Source: JADJOY01 sp016713535 [NCBI: Deltaproteobacteria bacterium]
Lineage (GTDB): Bacteria; JADJOY01
NCBI GenBank assembly: GCA_016713535.1
Contig: JADJOY010000010.1
Location: 1 to 64,000 of the forward strand
DNA: 64,000 bases
Direction of reading: 5' to 3'
Shown here: in pieces, positions 36,416 to 46,573 of the stretch
How positions within the stretch are numbered: position 1 is the first letter of the stretch
Layout of the letters: every line of letters starts with the position of its first letter
Made by a program: the position numbers and the translations under genes
The notes under the pieces: model-generated
What the model was told of the DNA's origin: nothing
The model's database searches: none
What the model saw: the letters and a program-made list of their open reading frames with translations, nothing else

Positions 36416-37407
36416 GCGGGCTCGTCTACTACGCGCTCGGCGGCGGGCACGGCCACGCGCTGCGCGGGCTCGCCCTCCTCACGCGGCTGGGGCGCGGCAC
36501 GCTCATCCTCCCCGAGCGGCTCGCGCCGTGGGCGCGGGCGCTCGCTGTCGACCATCGCCCCGTCGCCGGCCATGGCGGCGCCCCCGCCGCGCTCCTCGAC
36601 GAGCTGGGCGCCCCCGAGCTGCTGCTGGTCGACGTGTTCCCGCGGGGCGTGGTGAAGGAGCTGCCGCCGCTCCTCGGGCGCGCGCACGCGCGCTGGCTCG
36701 TCACCCGGAACCTCGAGCCGGACTTCTACCTGCACCCGGCGGTGCGCGACACGATCGACCGCCGCTACGAGCGGATCGTGTGGACCGAGGATCCGCCGCC
36801 CGCGCTCGCGGCCCTGGCGCCCCCCGCCACGCGGATCGAGCCGGTGCTGCTGGCGCCCGAGGCGCTGGAGCGCGCACAGGCGCGGCGCGTGCTCGGGCTC
36901 GGCGAGGGCGACGAGCGCCCGCTCGTCCTCGCCATCGGCAGCGGCGCCGTGGAGACCCAGCGGCGCATGGCGCGGCTCGTCGAGAAGCTCGCCGCGCGGC
37001 TCGGGCTCGCGTGGCGATTCGCGAGCCACGAGCTCGAGGCGGACGGCGGCGTGCTGCCGCTCTTCCCCCTCGCCCGCTACCTCGCCGCCGCCGACGTCGC
37101 GATCGCCGCGGGTGGCTACCACGCCGTTCACGAGCTCCGCGCCGCCCGCGTCCCCGCGGTCTTCGTGCCGCAGAGGCGGCGCCACGACGACCAGCGTCAC
37201 CGCGTGCGCGGCGAGCGCGTGGCGCGCGATCCCGAGGAGCTAGAGCGCGAGGTCGAGAGCGCGCTCGGCGAGGGGCCGCGCCCGGCGCGACCTCCGGCCG
37301 GCCCCGCCGGCGCCGGAGGTGCCCGCTCCCTGGCCGCGCTCGTCGAGCGCCGCGTGCAGCAGCGCGTTTTCGCCGAGGAAGAGGTCGCAGCGCTTGCACG
37401 CGGGTAG
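36412..37407 (+). CDS. Glycosyltransferase, MurG/GT28-like
   Basis: A 331-residue GT-B-fold protein with TTG start in a TTGA overlap. The N-terminal loop YYALGGGHGHALRGLALL matches the GGxxGHxxR-type acceptor motif, and the C-terminal part has VLAIGSGAVETQRR and the donor-site motif AAADVAIAAGGYHAVHEL followed by VPQRRRHDDQRHR, as in MurG and related UDP-sugar transferases. The sugar and acceptor are unknown. Its last 168 bases overlap the convergent radical SAM gene, and a hairpin lies within the overlap, so the true 3' end may be earlier. Confidence 0.75.
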   Translation: MSGLVYYALGGGHGHALRGLALLTRLGRGTLILPERLAPWARALAVDHRPVAGHGGAPAALLDELGAPELLLVDVFPRGVVKELPPLLGRAHARWLVTRNLEPDFYLHPAVRDTIDRRYERIVWTEDPPPALAALAPPATRIEPVLLAPEALERAQARRVLGLGEGDERPLVLAIGSGAVETQRRMARLVEKLAARLGLAWRFASHELEADGGVLPLFPLARYLAAADVAIAAGGYHAVHELRAARVPAVFVPQRRRHDDQRHRVRGERVARDPEELEREVESALGEGPRPARPPAGPAGAGGARSLAALVERRVQQRVFAEEEVAALARG

Positions 37408-38406
37408 CGGCTCGCCGGCGAGGAACTGGCGCCGCACCCGCGCGAAGCCCTCGCCCTCGAAGATCTCGCGCACCGACCGGGTGGCGAGGCTGCCCAGCGA
37501 CTCGATCCGGCCGTTGGTCATGCAGCACAGGTAGGTCTCGCCGTTCCACGCGAAGAAGGCGTGCAGCCACGGTGCGAGGCACGGCCGGCGCTCGAAGAAC
37601 CCGCGCGCGTAGAGGCCCTTCGACGCATGGCCGATCTCCTCCTCGGTCACGCCGAACGGGTAGACGCGCCCGGGGTCGACCGGGAAGCCGTACGCGGCGC
37701 GCAGCTCCACGACGCGCGGCGCGATCTCGCGATTGTAGAGGCGGATCTGCGAGCGCGTGAGGCGCTCGCGCCGCTCGCCCTTCTCGTCGATCGGCATCGG
37801 CACCAGGTCGGTGGCGCCGAGCTCGCCGGCGAGGCGGACCGCGCGCGGCAGCTCGCGGAAGTTCGAGGCCATGACCACGAAGTTCACGCGCAGCTTCACG
37901 TCCGGCCCGTGGCGACGGATCCAGCGGATCGCGCGCAGCGAGCGCCGAAACGAGCCGACGCGGCCGCGGATCACCTCGTGGGTGGCCGCATCGGCGCCGT
38001 CGAGGGAGATCGACACCGCGTTCACCCCGATGCCGCCGATCCGCTTCGCCGCGTCCTTGGTGACCAGGGTGCCGTTGGTGGTGAAGTTGACCTTGAGGTC
38101 GAGCGCGGTGGCGCTCTCGACGAGGTCGAGGAAGTCGCGGCGCAGGAACGCCTCACCGCCGGAGAAGTGGATCTTGCGGCAGCCGAGGGCGGGTAGCTCG
38201 GCGAACACCTCGCGCCAGCGCTCGGAGGAGAGCGCGTCCTCGCTCGTGGTGTGCCAGTACTTGCACATCTGGCAGCGCAGGTTGCAGCGCGAGGTGAGCT
38301 TGATCTTGATGCAGCGCAACGCGGGCGGTGGCGTGCCCCTGGCGAGGCTGGCGCCGAGCGCCTCCACGAAGCGCGCGTCGCCGGTCAGCTCAGGAACGGC
38401 GTACAT
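37240..38406 (-). CDS. Radical SAM/SPASM protein
   Basis: A 388-residue radical SAM enzyme. The [4Fe-4S]/SAM site is Cys41, Cys45 and Cys48 in SRCNLRCQMCKYW, followed by KIHFSGGEAFLRRDF. The C-terminal SPASM region carries CLAPWLHAFF, YLCCMTNG and LPACKRCDLFLGEN, ligands for auxiliary clusters. Such enzymes modify peptides or sugars. It is last in a leftward operon with two glycosyltransferases and a membrane protein, so a glycoconjugate substrate is possible (inference). The C-terminal tail after GEN is low-complexity and overlaps the convergent glycosyltransferase. Confidence 0.9.
   Translation of the reverse strand: MYAVPELTGDARFVEALGASLARGTPPPALRCIKIKLTSRCNLRCQMCKYWHTTSEDALSSERWREVFAELPALGCRKIHFSGGEAFLRRDFLDLVESATALDLKVNFTTNGTLVTKDAAKRIGGIGVNAVSISLDGADAATHEVIRGRVGSFRRSLRAIRWIRRHGPDVKLRVNFVVMASNFRELPRAVRLAGELGATDLVPMPIDEKGERRERLTRSQIRLYNREIAPRVVELRAAYGFPVDPGRVYPFGVTEEEIGHASKGLYARGFFERRPCLAPWLHAFFAWNGETYLCCMTNGRIESLGSLATRSVREIFEGEGFARVRRQFLAGEPLPACKRCDLFLGENALLHAALDERGQGAGTSGAGGAGRRSRRARPLAERALDLAL
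37291..37319. terminator. Hairpin between convergent genes
   Basis: An inverted repeat with outer arms CCTCCGGC and GCCGGAGG and an inner CGGC/GCCG pair around about three C. It lies inside the 168-base overlap of two convergent reading frames, where a bidirectional terminator would be expected between the real gene ends. Confidence 0.4.
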
Positions 38407-38412
38407 GGCGGC

Positions 38413-39258
38413 TCAGGCGGCCTTCTTCGCAGCACGGCCGATGCCGTCGTACACCCACGCGAGCATGTTCAGGATCGTGCGGCCCGAGCCGATGCGCTCG
38501 ACTCCGTAGAACTGGGTCGGAGTCCGGCGCGCGTTCACGCGCGACCCGGACGGCGTGCGTAGCGCAACGTAGAGGTTGCGACCCTTCGCGGTGCGGGCGC
38601 GCTCCTGGCACTCGGCGAGCGCCGGGTGGCGGTAGAGGCGCTGCGCGATCGCCTCGGCGTCGCCGTAGCGCTTGTCGAGGCGCAGCCCGAGCGTCACGTC
38701 GCTCACGAACGCCTCCTTCACCTTGGTGTACTTGCGCTTGGGCTTGCTCTTGCGCGAGATGCGGTCGGTGATGGTGGCGTCGATCTGGGTGCCGTCGGCG
38801 AGGGTGGTGCGGACCTCCAGCCACTTGTGCTGGTACTTGTCGATGGTCACGCCCTTCACCTTGGGCTGCGACTCGTCGGTGACCTTGGTGCCGCCCCGGG
38901 TGTACTCGCGGAAGTCGATCTCGAGCTGGACGTTCTGCGTCGCTGGCACGTCCGCGCGCAGGGTGCGGACCAGGTCGGCGGCCGCCGTGACCTTGCGGTC
39001 GTCGACGTCGTGGCCGGTCTCGCGAACGATGAAGACGATCACCGGCACCACCGCCAGCATCCCGAGGTAGACGAGGTTGTTGCCGGTCGTCTCGGCCAGG
39101 AAGTTGAGGCCGATGAAGCCGCCGATCGCGACGAGCGCCAGCGCGCCGCAGCCGATCTTGACGTTCTTCTCGGCGCGCTTGTCGCGGGTGGCCGCGTCCT
39201 CGAGGCGCGCGAGCAACAGGTCGGCGGGCTCGGAGAGCCGGTGCAGGGCCTTCTTCAT
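38413..39258 (-). CDS. Membrane protein of glycosyltransferase operon, hypothetical
   Basis: A 281-residue protein: a charged N-terminal helix, two adjacent transmembrane segments (IGCGALALVAIGGFIGLNFL and LVYLGMLAVVPVIVFIV), then a soluble domain of about 190 residues with beta strands and basic clusters (SRKSKPKRKYTKVKEAF). GAGGGG lies upstream. It sits between a glycosyltransferase (16 bases) and the radical SAM gene (6 bases). No recognised domain. Confidence 0.7.
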   Translation of the reverse strand: MKKALHRLSEPADLLLARLEDAATRDKRAEKNVKIGCGALALVAIGGFIGLNFLAETTGNNLVYLGMLAVVPVIVFIVRETGHDVDDRKVTAAADLVRTLRADVPATQNVQLEIDFREYTRGGTKVTDESQPKVKGVTIDKYQHKWLEVRTTLADGTQIDATITDRISRKSKPKRKYTKVKEAFVSDVTLGLRLDKRYGDAEAIAQRLYRHPALAECQERARTAKGRNLYVALRTPSGSRVNARRTPTQFYGVERIGSGRTILNMLAWVYDGIGRAAKKAA

Positions 39259-39274
39259 GGCGACGTCCCCTCGG

Positions 39275-40402
39275 TCACGGGCTCCCGGGCACGAACCGCG
39301 CGAGCGCGGTCGAGAGATTCTCGCGGAACGCCTCGGCGGTAAAGCGCGATTCCACGGCCACCCGCGCGCGCGCTCCCATCGCCTCGCGCTCGGCCGGGTG
39401 ATCGAGGAACCACGCGATGCCGTCGGCGAGCGCCGCGGCGCTGCCCGGCACCACCAGGCGCGCGGTGTCGCCGTCGACGAGCAGCTCCTCGACCGGCGCG
39501 ATGCGCGTCGACAGGATCGGCCGCCCCGCCGCCATGTACTCGAGGATCTTGATCGGGCAGCAGCCCTGCATCGCGTTGCGCGGATCGGCGGCGAGCGGCG
39601 CCACGCACAGGTGCGCGGTCGAGAGCACCGGCGGCAGGTCGCGCTGCTCCATCGGCCCGGCGAGGTGGAGCGCGTGGTGGACGCGCAGGCGGCGCGCGTG
39701 AGCGCGCAGCGTCCTCCGCCAGCTCGCCTTGAGCGGACCGACGACGTGCAGCTCCGCGAGGCCGCGGCCGCGCAGGAGCGCGAGCGCCTCGAGCAGCGTT
39801 CCGAGCCCCTGCCAGGGCGAGAGCGTCCCCTGGTACACGATGCGAAACGGCGGCGCGTCCGGGGGCGGGGTGTGCGGAGGCACGAAGCGCGTGGTGTCGA
39901 CGCCGTTCGGTACCACTGCGATCCGCGCGGGATCGACGCCCATCCGCCGCACGAACAGGGCACTGGTCCGCGACGGCACGATCACGCCGTCGACCGCGCA
40001 CGCCAGCGCCCGCTCCTCGTCGATGATCTTCGCCCACAGCCGGTCGTTCCCGCGTAGCCGCGGGTGATGGTAGGGCAGCTCGATCGAGGGAAAGCCGTGA
40101 GCCTCCCAGATCACGCGCGCGCCGGTGCGCCGCGCCCACTCGACGGCCGCCACCCCCTCCCACAGACCGCGGAACTGCACCACGTCGGCGCGCCGCGCGC
40201 CGAGCCACTCGCGGGTCCGCGAGCGAAACGCGATCATCCGCTCCAGGAAGTTGCCGCTCGCGGGGCTGTCGTCGGCGTGGGCGGGCGTCAGGTGCTCGAC
40301 CTCGTGGCCGGCGGCCGCGAAGGCGTCGAGGGTGAGCCCGATGCGCACGCTCGCGCCCTTGGGCGACGGGTGGCGGTCGCAGGTGACGTAGAGGAGCTTC
40401 AC
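39275..40402 (-). CDS. Glycosyltransferase family 4
   Basis: A 375-residue GT-B glycosyltransferase: N-terminal KLLYVTCDRHPSPKGASVR, middle VVPNGVDTTRFVPP and FRIVYQGTLSPWQG, and C-terminal donor site PIKILEYMAAGRPILSTR with the conserved Glu. It transfers a sugar from an activated donor to a cell-surface or secreted acceptor. The GTG start overlaps the upstream gene's stop (GTGA), coupling the two transferases. Confidence 0.92.
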   Translation of the reverse strand: MKLLYVTCDRHPSPKGASVRIGLTLDAFAAAGHEVEHLTPAHADDSPASGNFLERMIAFRSRTREWLGARRADVVQFRGLWEGVAAVEWARRTGARVIWEAHGFPSIELPYHHPRLRGNDRLWAKIIDEERALACAVDGVIVPSRTSALFVRRMGVDPARIAVVPNGVDTTRFVPPHTPPPDAPPFRIVYQGTLSPWQGLGTLLEALALLRGRGLAELHVVGPLKASWRRTLRAHARRLRVHHALHLAGPMEQRDLPPVLSTAHLCVAPLAADPRNAMQGCCPIKILEYMAAGRPILSTRIAPVEELLVDGDTARLVVPGSAAALADGIAWFLDHPAEREAMGARARVAVESRFTAEAFRENLSTALARFVPGSP

Positions 40403-41568
40403 GCGAGCATCCCGCGCCACACGGCGAGGTGGGCGTCGCGCTCGGCCTCGGGCGTGAAGGCGCGCGCCACGTGGGCGCGCGCGGCTCTGCCTGTGGCGGC
40501 GAGCCGCTCGGGGCTCGCCAGCAGCTCGAGGGCGCGCTCGGGGAAGCGGTCGAGCGAGCCGGGCGCCAGCAGGAAGCCCGTCACGCCGTCCTCGATCGCG
40601 TCCGGGATCCCGCCGACGCGCGTGGCGAGCACCGGCCGCGCACACGCCATCGCCTCGAGCATGGCGTTGGGGAGCCCGTCCCAGAGCGACGGGAAGACGA
40701 ACAGGTCCATCGCCGCGTAGAGCGCGGCGAGCCGCGCCACGTCGCGCTCGAACGGCACTTCGCGCACCCGCGCGCGCGCCGCCCTGGTGAGGCGCGCCCA
40801 CGGCCGCTCGCCCGATGCGGCGGCGTCGGCGCGCAGGCCGCCGACGCACACCAGCGTGCCCACGCCCTCGAGCGCCAGGCGCTCGGCGAGGGCCTCGAGC
40901 ACCGGCAGCCCCTTCTTGAGCCGTAGCTCGCCGGCGAACGCGAGCCACGGCCGCGGCGCGCCGGCGAGCACCTCGGGCAGCGGGATGCGCGCGGCCTCCT
41001 CGGCCGACGGCGGCGGCGCGAAGCGCGCGGTGTCGATGCCGTTGTGGACGAGGTGGAGGCCGCGCACCCGCCCGCCGATCGCCGTGACCTTGGCGAGGAT
41101 CTCCCTCGACACGCCGATGACCGCGTCGGCGTGGTGCAGCACGTGGGCGAGGAGCGGGAAGCGTGGCCCGTGGAACATCGCGCGGTCGACGTCGTTGCCG
41201 CGCAGGCTGACGCTCACCGGCAGCCCCGCGAGACGCGCCACGCACACCGCCACGTGCCCGGCGGGCACGGCGAAGAAGCCGTGCACCAGGTCGTGGTGCT
41301 CGGCGCGGATCAGGTTCTCGGCGGTGGCGGCGAGGAGCTGCAAGGACTCGGCGTCGTCGGCCGTCCTCCCCACGCGGATCAGCCGCGCGGCGCCGCCCGC
41401 GAGCTCGCGGACCTCGGCGCGGCCCGGGGCGAGGTCGCTGGTGAGGCGCACCACGTCGAGGCCCTCGCACGCCGGCGCGAGCGCCTCGACCTGACGACCC
41501 GCCGAGACGGACGCGCCGCCGCGATCGGGCGGGAACCGCTCGGAGATCCACAGGACACGCACGGGCAC
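40399..41568 (-). CDS. Glycosyltransferase family 4
   Basis: A 389-residue GT-B glycosyltransferase: RVLWISERFPPDRGGASVS at the start, LHLVHNGIDTARF in the linker, then PWLAFAGELRLKKGLPVL and the donor-binding block FVFPSLWDGLPNAMLEAM followed by ARPVLATRVGG. It is first in the leftward four-gene operon (two GT4s, membrane protein, radical SAM). The divergent osmC gene lies 62 bases away, leaving a shared promoter region with an AT-richer patch (CGTTATAGACAACC) at about 41567-41580. Confidence 0.93.
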   Translation of the reverse strand: MPVRVLWISERFPPDRGGASVSAGRQVEALAPACEGLDVVRLTSDLAPGRAEVRELAGGAARLIRVGRTADDAESLQLLAATAENLIRAEHHDLVHGFFAVPAGHVAVCVARLAGLPVSVSLRGNDVDRAMFHGPRFPLLAHVLHHADAVIGVSREILAKVTAIGGRVRGLHLVHNGIDTARFAPPPSAEEAARIPLPEVLAGAPRPWLAFAGELRLKKGLPVLEALAERLALEGVGTLVCVGGLRADAAASGERPWARLTRAARARVREVPFERDVARLAALYAAMDLFVFPSLWDGLPNAMLEAMACARPVLATRVGGIPDAIEDGVTGFLLAPGSLDRFPERALELLASPERLAATGRAARAHVARAFTPEAERDAHLAVWRGMLA

Positions 41569-41630
41569 GTTATAGACAACCCCACAACCGGACCAAACCC
41601 GCGGCCCGTGGCCGCGCAGGGGAGCCTCAC

Positions 41631-42056
41631 ATGAAGCGACGCGCGTCGGCGGTGTGGAAGGGCGGTCTGAAGGACGGCAAAGGCACCATCTCGACCGAGA
41701 GCAAGGTGCTCTCGGACACGCAGTACTCGTTCAGCACGCGCTTCGAGAACGGCGTCGGCACCAACCCCGAGGAGCTGATCGGCGCCGCGCACGCGGGGTG
41801 CTTCTCGATGGCGCTCTCGGGCCAGCTCGGAAACGCGGGGCTCACGGCGGAGAGCATCGCGACGACCGCGACGGTGACGATGGAGAAGACCGACGCCGGG
41901 TTCACCGTCACCGCCGTGCACCTCGACGTGACCGCGACGATCCCGGGCGCCGATCCCAAGGCGTTCGAGACCGCCGCGAACAACGCCAAGGCCGGCTGCC
42001 CGATCTCGCGCCTCCTCAAGGCCGAGATCACCATGGACGCCAAGCTCGTGAGCTGA
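41631..42056 (+). CDS. OsmC-family peroxiredoxin
   Basis: A 141-residue OsmC/Ohr-fold thiol peroxidase that reduces organic or inorganic hydroperoxides. The two redox cysteines are Cys57 ([12 protein letters not shown]) and Cys123 ([11 protein letters not shown]), and the N-terminus ([20 protein letters not shown]) is that of the OsmC subgroup. It stands alone and divergent from the glycosyltransferase operon, followed by a G-rich tract and REP hairpins. Confidence 0.93.
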   Translation: MKRRASAVWKGGLKDGKGTISTESKVLSDTQYSFSTRFENGVGTNPEELIGAAHAGCFSMALSGQLGNAGLTAESIATTATVTMEKTDAGFTVTAVHLDVTATIPGADPKAFETAANNAKAGCPISRLLKAEITMDAKLVS

Positions 42057-42087
42057 CGAGGCGCCGCGGGGGCGGCTACGGCCCGGG

Positions 42088-42140
42088 CCGCAGGCGGGGG
42101 GGCGGGGGGGGGGGGGGGGGGAGGCCCCCTACCGGCCCCC
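42088..42140 (+). other. Abnormal poly-G tract
   Basis: A run of about twenty or more G with rare C or A, followed by GGCCCCCTACCGGCCCCCCTC. It lies in the 225 bases between osmC and the GH43-like gene, next to two REP hairpins. Probably an artefact of base calling or of assembling repeats; compare 3661-3757 and 51770-51965. Confidence 0.55.
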
Positions 42141-42143
42141 CTC

Positions 42144-42166
42144 GGGGGGACGGGCCCCGCCCCTAC
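42144..42166 (-). repeat. REP hairpin with CTAC foot
   Basis: Inverted repeat with arms GGGGGG and CCCCGCCCC around ACGGG, ending in CTAC (GTAG foot on the minus strand). Same family as the REPs flanking the RAYT gene. Confidence 0.6.
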
Positions 42167-42261
42167 GGTCGAGCCAACGGCAACCGAACCGTGGGGGCGG
42201 CACCCGTGGCCGCCCGCAGCGTTCCACCGGCCCCGATCCCCATCCGCGTTCCGCGCGGATC

Positions 42262-42285
42262 GGGCGGGGACGGGCCCCGCCCTAC
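42262..42285 (-). repeat. REP hairpin overlapping the GH43-like stop
   Basis: Arms GGGCGGGG and CCCCGCCC around ACGGG, then TAC. The CTA of the CTAC foot is the complement of the TAG stop of the leftward GH43-like gene, so the REP starts at the stop codon, a common REP position. Confidence 0.65.
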
Positions 42286-43244
42286 TCGGTCCACGACACG
42301 TAGACGACGCGCGGCTCGCGGCGCCCGCCACCCATGTCGGTGTGGCCCACGGCGGCATAGATGCCGTAGTAGAACGGGATCAGGTCCGCGCCACCCGGGT
42401 TGTGGAGGCCGTTCCAGCCCTCCCCCACCCACGGGCTGGTGCCCTGCTTGGCGCACGCCGAGAGCGGCGTGGTGCCGCAGATCGCGTAGCCCTCGCCGTA
42501 GTTCTTGCCGTCGGCGCCCTCGAAGTTCCCGCCCGAGTAGAAGAGGTTGTACTTGCCGTCGCCGCCGAGCACGAGCGAGGGCGCCTCGACGGTGCCGGCT
42601 TCCCAGGTGTTGCGATCGGCATTGAGCAAGGTGGTCACACCCGTCGCGCACGCCGTCATGCTGCTGTTGAGCCGGCAGCCCTGGATCTTGCGCGTGACGC
42701 TCGAGTAGCGGCCGCCGCGCCCCCAGTCGACGCTCCACAGCAGGTAGTAGTTGCCGTTGTAGTCGTAGACCACGTCGGGATCGATCACGCCGTTGTGGCT
42801 GGGGTCGCGGTACACCGGAACGCTGCCGATCGGCTTGAACGGTCCGCCGGGGTTCGGGCTCTGCGCGACGCCGATGGCGTGCTCGCCGAACGGGCTGCCG
42901 TCCCAGGCGATCGTGGCGGCGTAGAAGAGGTAGTAGGTCGACCCCTTCTTCACGACCTCTGGCCCCCAGTAGTTGCCGAGCGCCCACGCCGGCACGGTCG
43001 GCAGCGCCTCGCTGAGCGCGCTCCAGCTGCCGCTCGTGATCGACGTCGCCGAGTAGTGCGGGATCCGGAAGTAGCCCCAGTTGGTGGCGAACACGTGATA
43101 CGCGCCGTTGCCGTAGATCACCCCGGATCGGCCATGTTGGTGCCCTGCAGGATCGGCGTCGGCGTGCTGAGCGACCAGCACGCCGGAGAGCCACACGCAC
43201 GCGGCCGCCACCAGCGCGACCGACCTCCGCCTCGAACCTCGCAT
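42282..43244 (-). CDS. Secreted GH43-like glycosidase (locally frame-shifted)
   Basis: A 320-residue exported protein: signal peptide ([18 protein letters not shown]), then a five-bladed propeller of GH43 type (arabinan or xylan side-chain hydrolase): [77 protein letters not shown]. The expected first-blade Asp motif is not in the open frame but appears just before VIYGNG in another frame as [11 protein letters not shown]. Two nearby indels (one at C4, 43121-43124) would restore it. The shift is compensated, so the rest is in frame. Confidence 0.8.
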   Translation of the reverse strand: MRGSRRRSVALVAAACVWLSGVLVAQHADADPAGHQHGRSGVIYGNGAYHVFATNWGYFRIPHYSATSITSGSWSALSEALPTVPAWALGNYWGPEVVKKGSTYYLFYAATIAWDGSPFGEHAIGVAQSPNPGGPFKPIGSVPVYRDPSHNGVIDPDVVYDYNGNYYLLWSVDWGRGGRYSSVTRKIQGCRLNSSMTACATGVTTLLNADRNTWEAGTVEAPSLVLGGDGKYNLFYSGGNFEGADGKNYGEGYAICGTTPLSACAKQGTSPWVGEGWNGLHNPGGADLIPFYYGIYAAVGHTDMGGGRREPRVVYVSWTE

Positions 43245-43422
43245 CACGTTCCCCTCTCCCCGACGACGTGGTGGACCACCGCCGTGCGAGCCCCCGCCCG
43301 CGCGGCGAGGTTCGGCTGAGCAAGGCTCGCGCCAAGCGCTGACGATCGGTGACGATCGCGCATCCCGCGCGGCGCACGCGCTTCGAGACACGGCTGTTCG
43401 TTCCGCGCCGCACGCGGCGCAT

Positions 43423-43452
43423 CCGCGGGTTGGCGCCGCCGCCAACCCGCGG
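43423..43452 (-). terminator. Perfect 13-bp hairpin after the acetate kinase-PduL gene
   Basis: Arms CCGCGGGTTGGCG and CGCCAACCCGCGG with a four-base loop CCGC, 25 bases beyond the stop at 43477. No T-tract. The likeliest transcript end of the leftward ack-pduL operon. Confidence 0.6.
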
Positions 43453-43476
43453 CGGCGGCGATCGCGGCGCGCCGGC

Positions 43477-45278
<1,802 letters not shown>

Positions 45279-45282
<4 letters not shown>

Positions 45283-45890
45283 GGGTCGAGCGCGGCGTAG
45301 CGCTCGTGGGCCGGGCGCGCCTTGCAGCGCGCCAGCCAGGCGTCGACGGCGCGGTAGGGAGTGAGCTCGTGGCCGACCGAGCCGCAGATGCTCACCACCG
45401 ACGCCACGTTGAGGTCGGCGACGGTGAAGCGATCCGCCACCAGGTACTCCCGGCTCGCGAGGTGGCGGTCGAGGATCTCGAGGAGCGGTGGCAGGAGCGC
45501 CCGCGCTCGCTCGATCACGCCGTGGTCGCGCTTCGGCTCGGGCACGAACACGAGCTGGATGAACATGTCGATGAGCGGGCGTTGCAGGTCGAGGATCGAC
45601 CAGTAGCTCCACTGCGCGATCAACCCACGCTCCTCGGGCGTGGCGCCGCCGAGCGGGCTCGGGTACTCGTCGACCAGGTACTGGTTGATCGCCATCGACT
45701 CCCAGATCGTGAGCTCGCCGTCGACCAGGCACGGCACCTTCCCGGTGGGGTTGAGCCTCAGGTAGCGCTCGCTCTTGTGCTCCTTGGCGCGCATGTCGAG
45801 GGGCTGGCGTCGATACGCGAGGCCGAGCTCCTCGAGCAGCCAGTAGCAGCGTCCGGCGCTCGAGCGTGGCGAGCCGTAGATCTGGATCAT
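45279..45890 (-). CDS. Glutathione S-transferase family protein
   Basis: A 203-residue GST: N-terminal thioredoxin-fold part (IQIYGSPRSSAGRCYWLLEE, NPTGKVPCLVDGELTIWES with the conserved cis-Pro and Glu-Ser) and helical C-terminal domain (YLVADRFTVADLNVASVV). The catalytic residue near SPRSSAG is a Ser or Cys type. Its stop overlaps the ack-pduL ATG, so the two are co-translated; the functional link is unclear. Confidence 0.92.
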
Positions 45891-45967
45891 GGAGTCTCCC
45901 GCGTGCGTGACGCGTCGGATCGAAAGTCGTAGCGCGGCGCGGGCGGACCCGCAACCGCGGCGGCGAC

Positions 45968-45987
45968 GGGGCGCGCTGGCGCGCCCC
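45968..45987 (-). terminator. Hairpin after the NnrU gene
   Basis: Perfect 9-bp arms GGGGCGCGC and GCGCGCCCC with a TG centre, 7 bases beyond the leftward NnrU stop at 45994. The two-base loop is tight, so fewer pairs would form in RNA. No T-tract. Confidence 0.45.
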
Positions 45988-45993
45988 GCGCCT

Positions 45994-46566
45994 TCAGCCG
46001 AACGGCGACACGCCGATCAGCCGCGCGTGCAGCCCGGCGACGAACGCGACGTAGAGCGCGAGCCCGCCGGCGACCGCGATGACGTCGTTGAGCGGCCTGG
46101 GCGGCGCGGAGGGAATCTTTCGCGGCGGACGGCGCGCCACCGAGATCCGATCGACCACCGCCCACGCGCCGACGCCTCCGAAGAGCGCCAGGTCGGCGAG
46201 CGTGCCGTTGGCGAGCAGATGCGCGAGCGCGAAGAGCATCGTGCCGGCGAGCATCGGGTGGCGCGTGGCGCGCTGGATGCGCCCAGGAAGATACGCCGCG
46301 AGCAGCAGCGGGAAGACGGGCAACATGAGCAGCGCCGCGACGTGGCGGGTCGCGACCGGTGGCGCCCAGAGCGGATGAGGCGCGAGGCGGGCGGCGGCGT
46401 AGCCGCGCACCATCAGCACGAAGCCCACGATCGCCACCGCCGCGTAGAGCCCCTTCCACGGAAGCTCGCCGAGGCGGCGCGCGAGGCTGTCGCGCAGCGG
46501 CGAGGCGACGATCGCGATCGAGTGGACGCCGAGGAAGATCACCAAACCGAGCACGAGCAGGGTCAT
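45994..46566 (-). CDS. NnrU-family membrane protein
   Basis: A 190-residue protein with about five transmembrane helices. NnrU signatures are VIFLGVHSIAIVASPLRDSLARRLG, the GLYAAVAIVGFVLMVRGY helix and RATRHPMLAGTMLFALAHLLANG, which holds the conserved RHP. NnrU is linked to denitrification in some bacteria and to carotenoid isomerisation (Z-ISO) in others; neither context is seen here. It follows the large secreted protein by 7 bases. Confidence 0.88.
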   Translation of the reverse strand: MTLLVLGLVIFLGVHSIAIVASPLRDSLARRLGELPWKGLYAAVAIVGFVLMVRGYAAARLAPHPLWAPPVATRHVAALLMLPVFPLLLAAYLPGRIQRATRHPMLAGTMLFALAHLLANGTLADLALFGGVGAWAVVDRISVARRPPRKIPSAPPRPLNDVIAVAGGLALYVAFVAGLHARLIGVSPFG

Positions 46567-46573
46567 GACGGCC

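Noticed and set aside
39275-41551. Fusion of both GT4 enzymes in one 758-codon frame
   Set aside because: The N-terminal half is an out-of-frame shadow of the upstream transferase; the real start is GTG at 40402.
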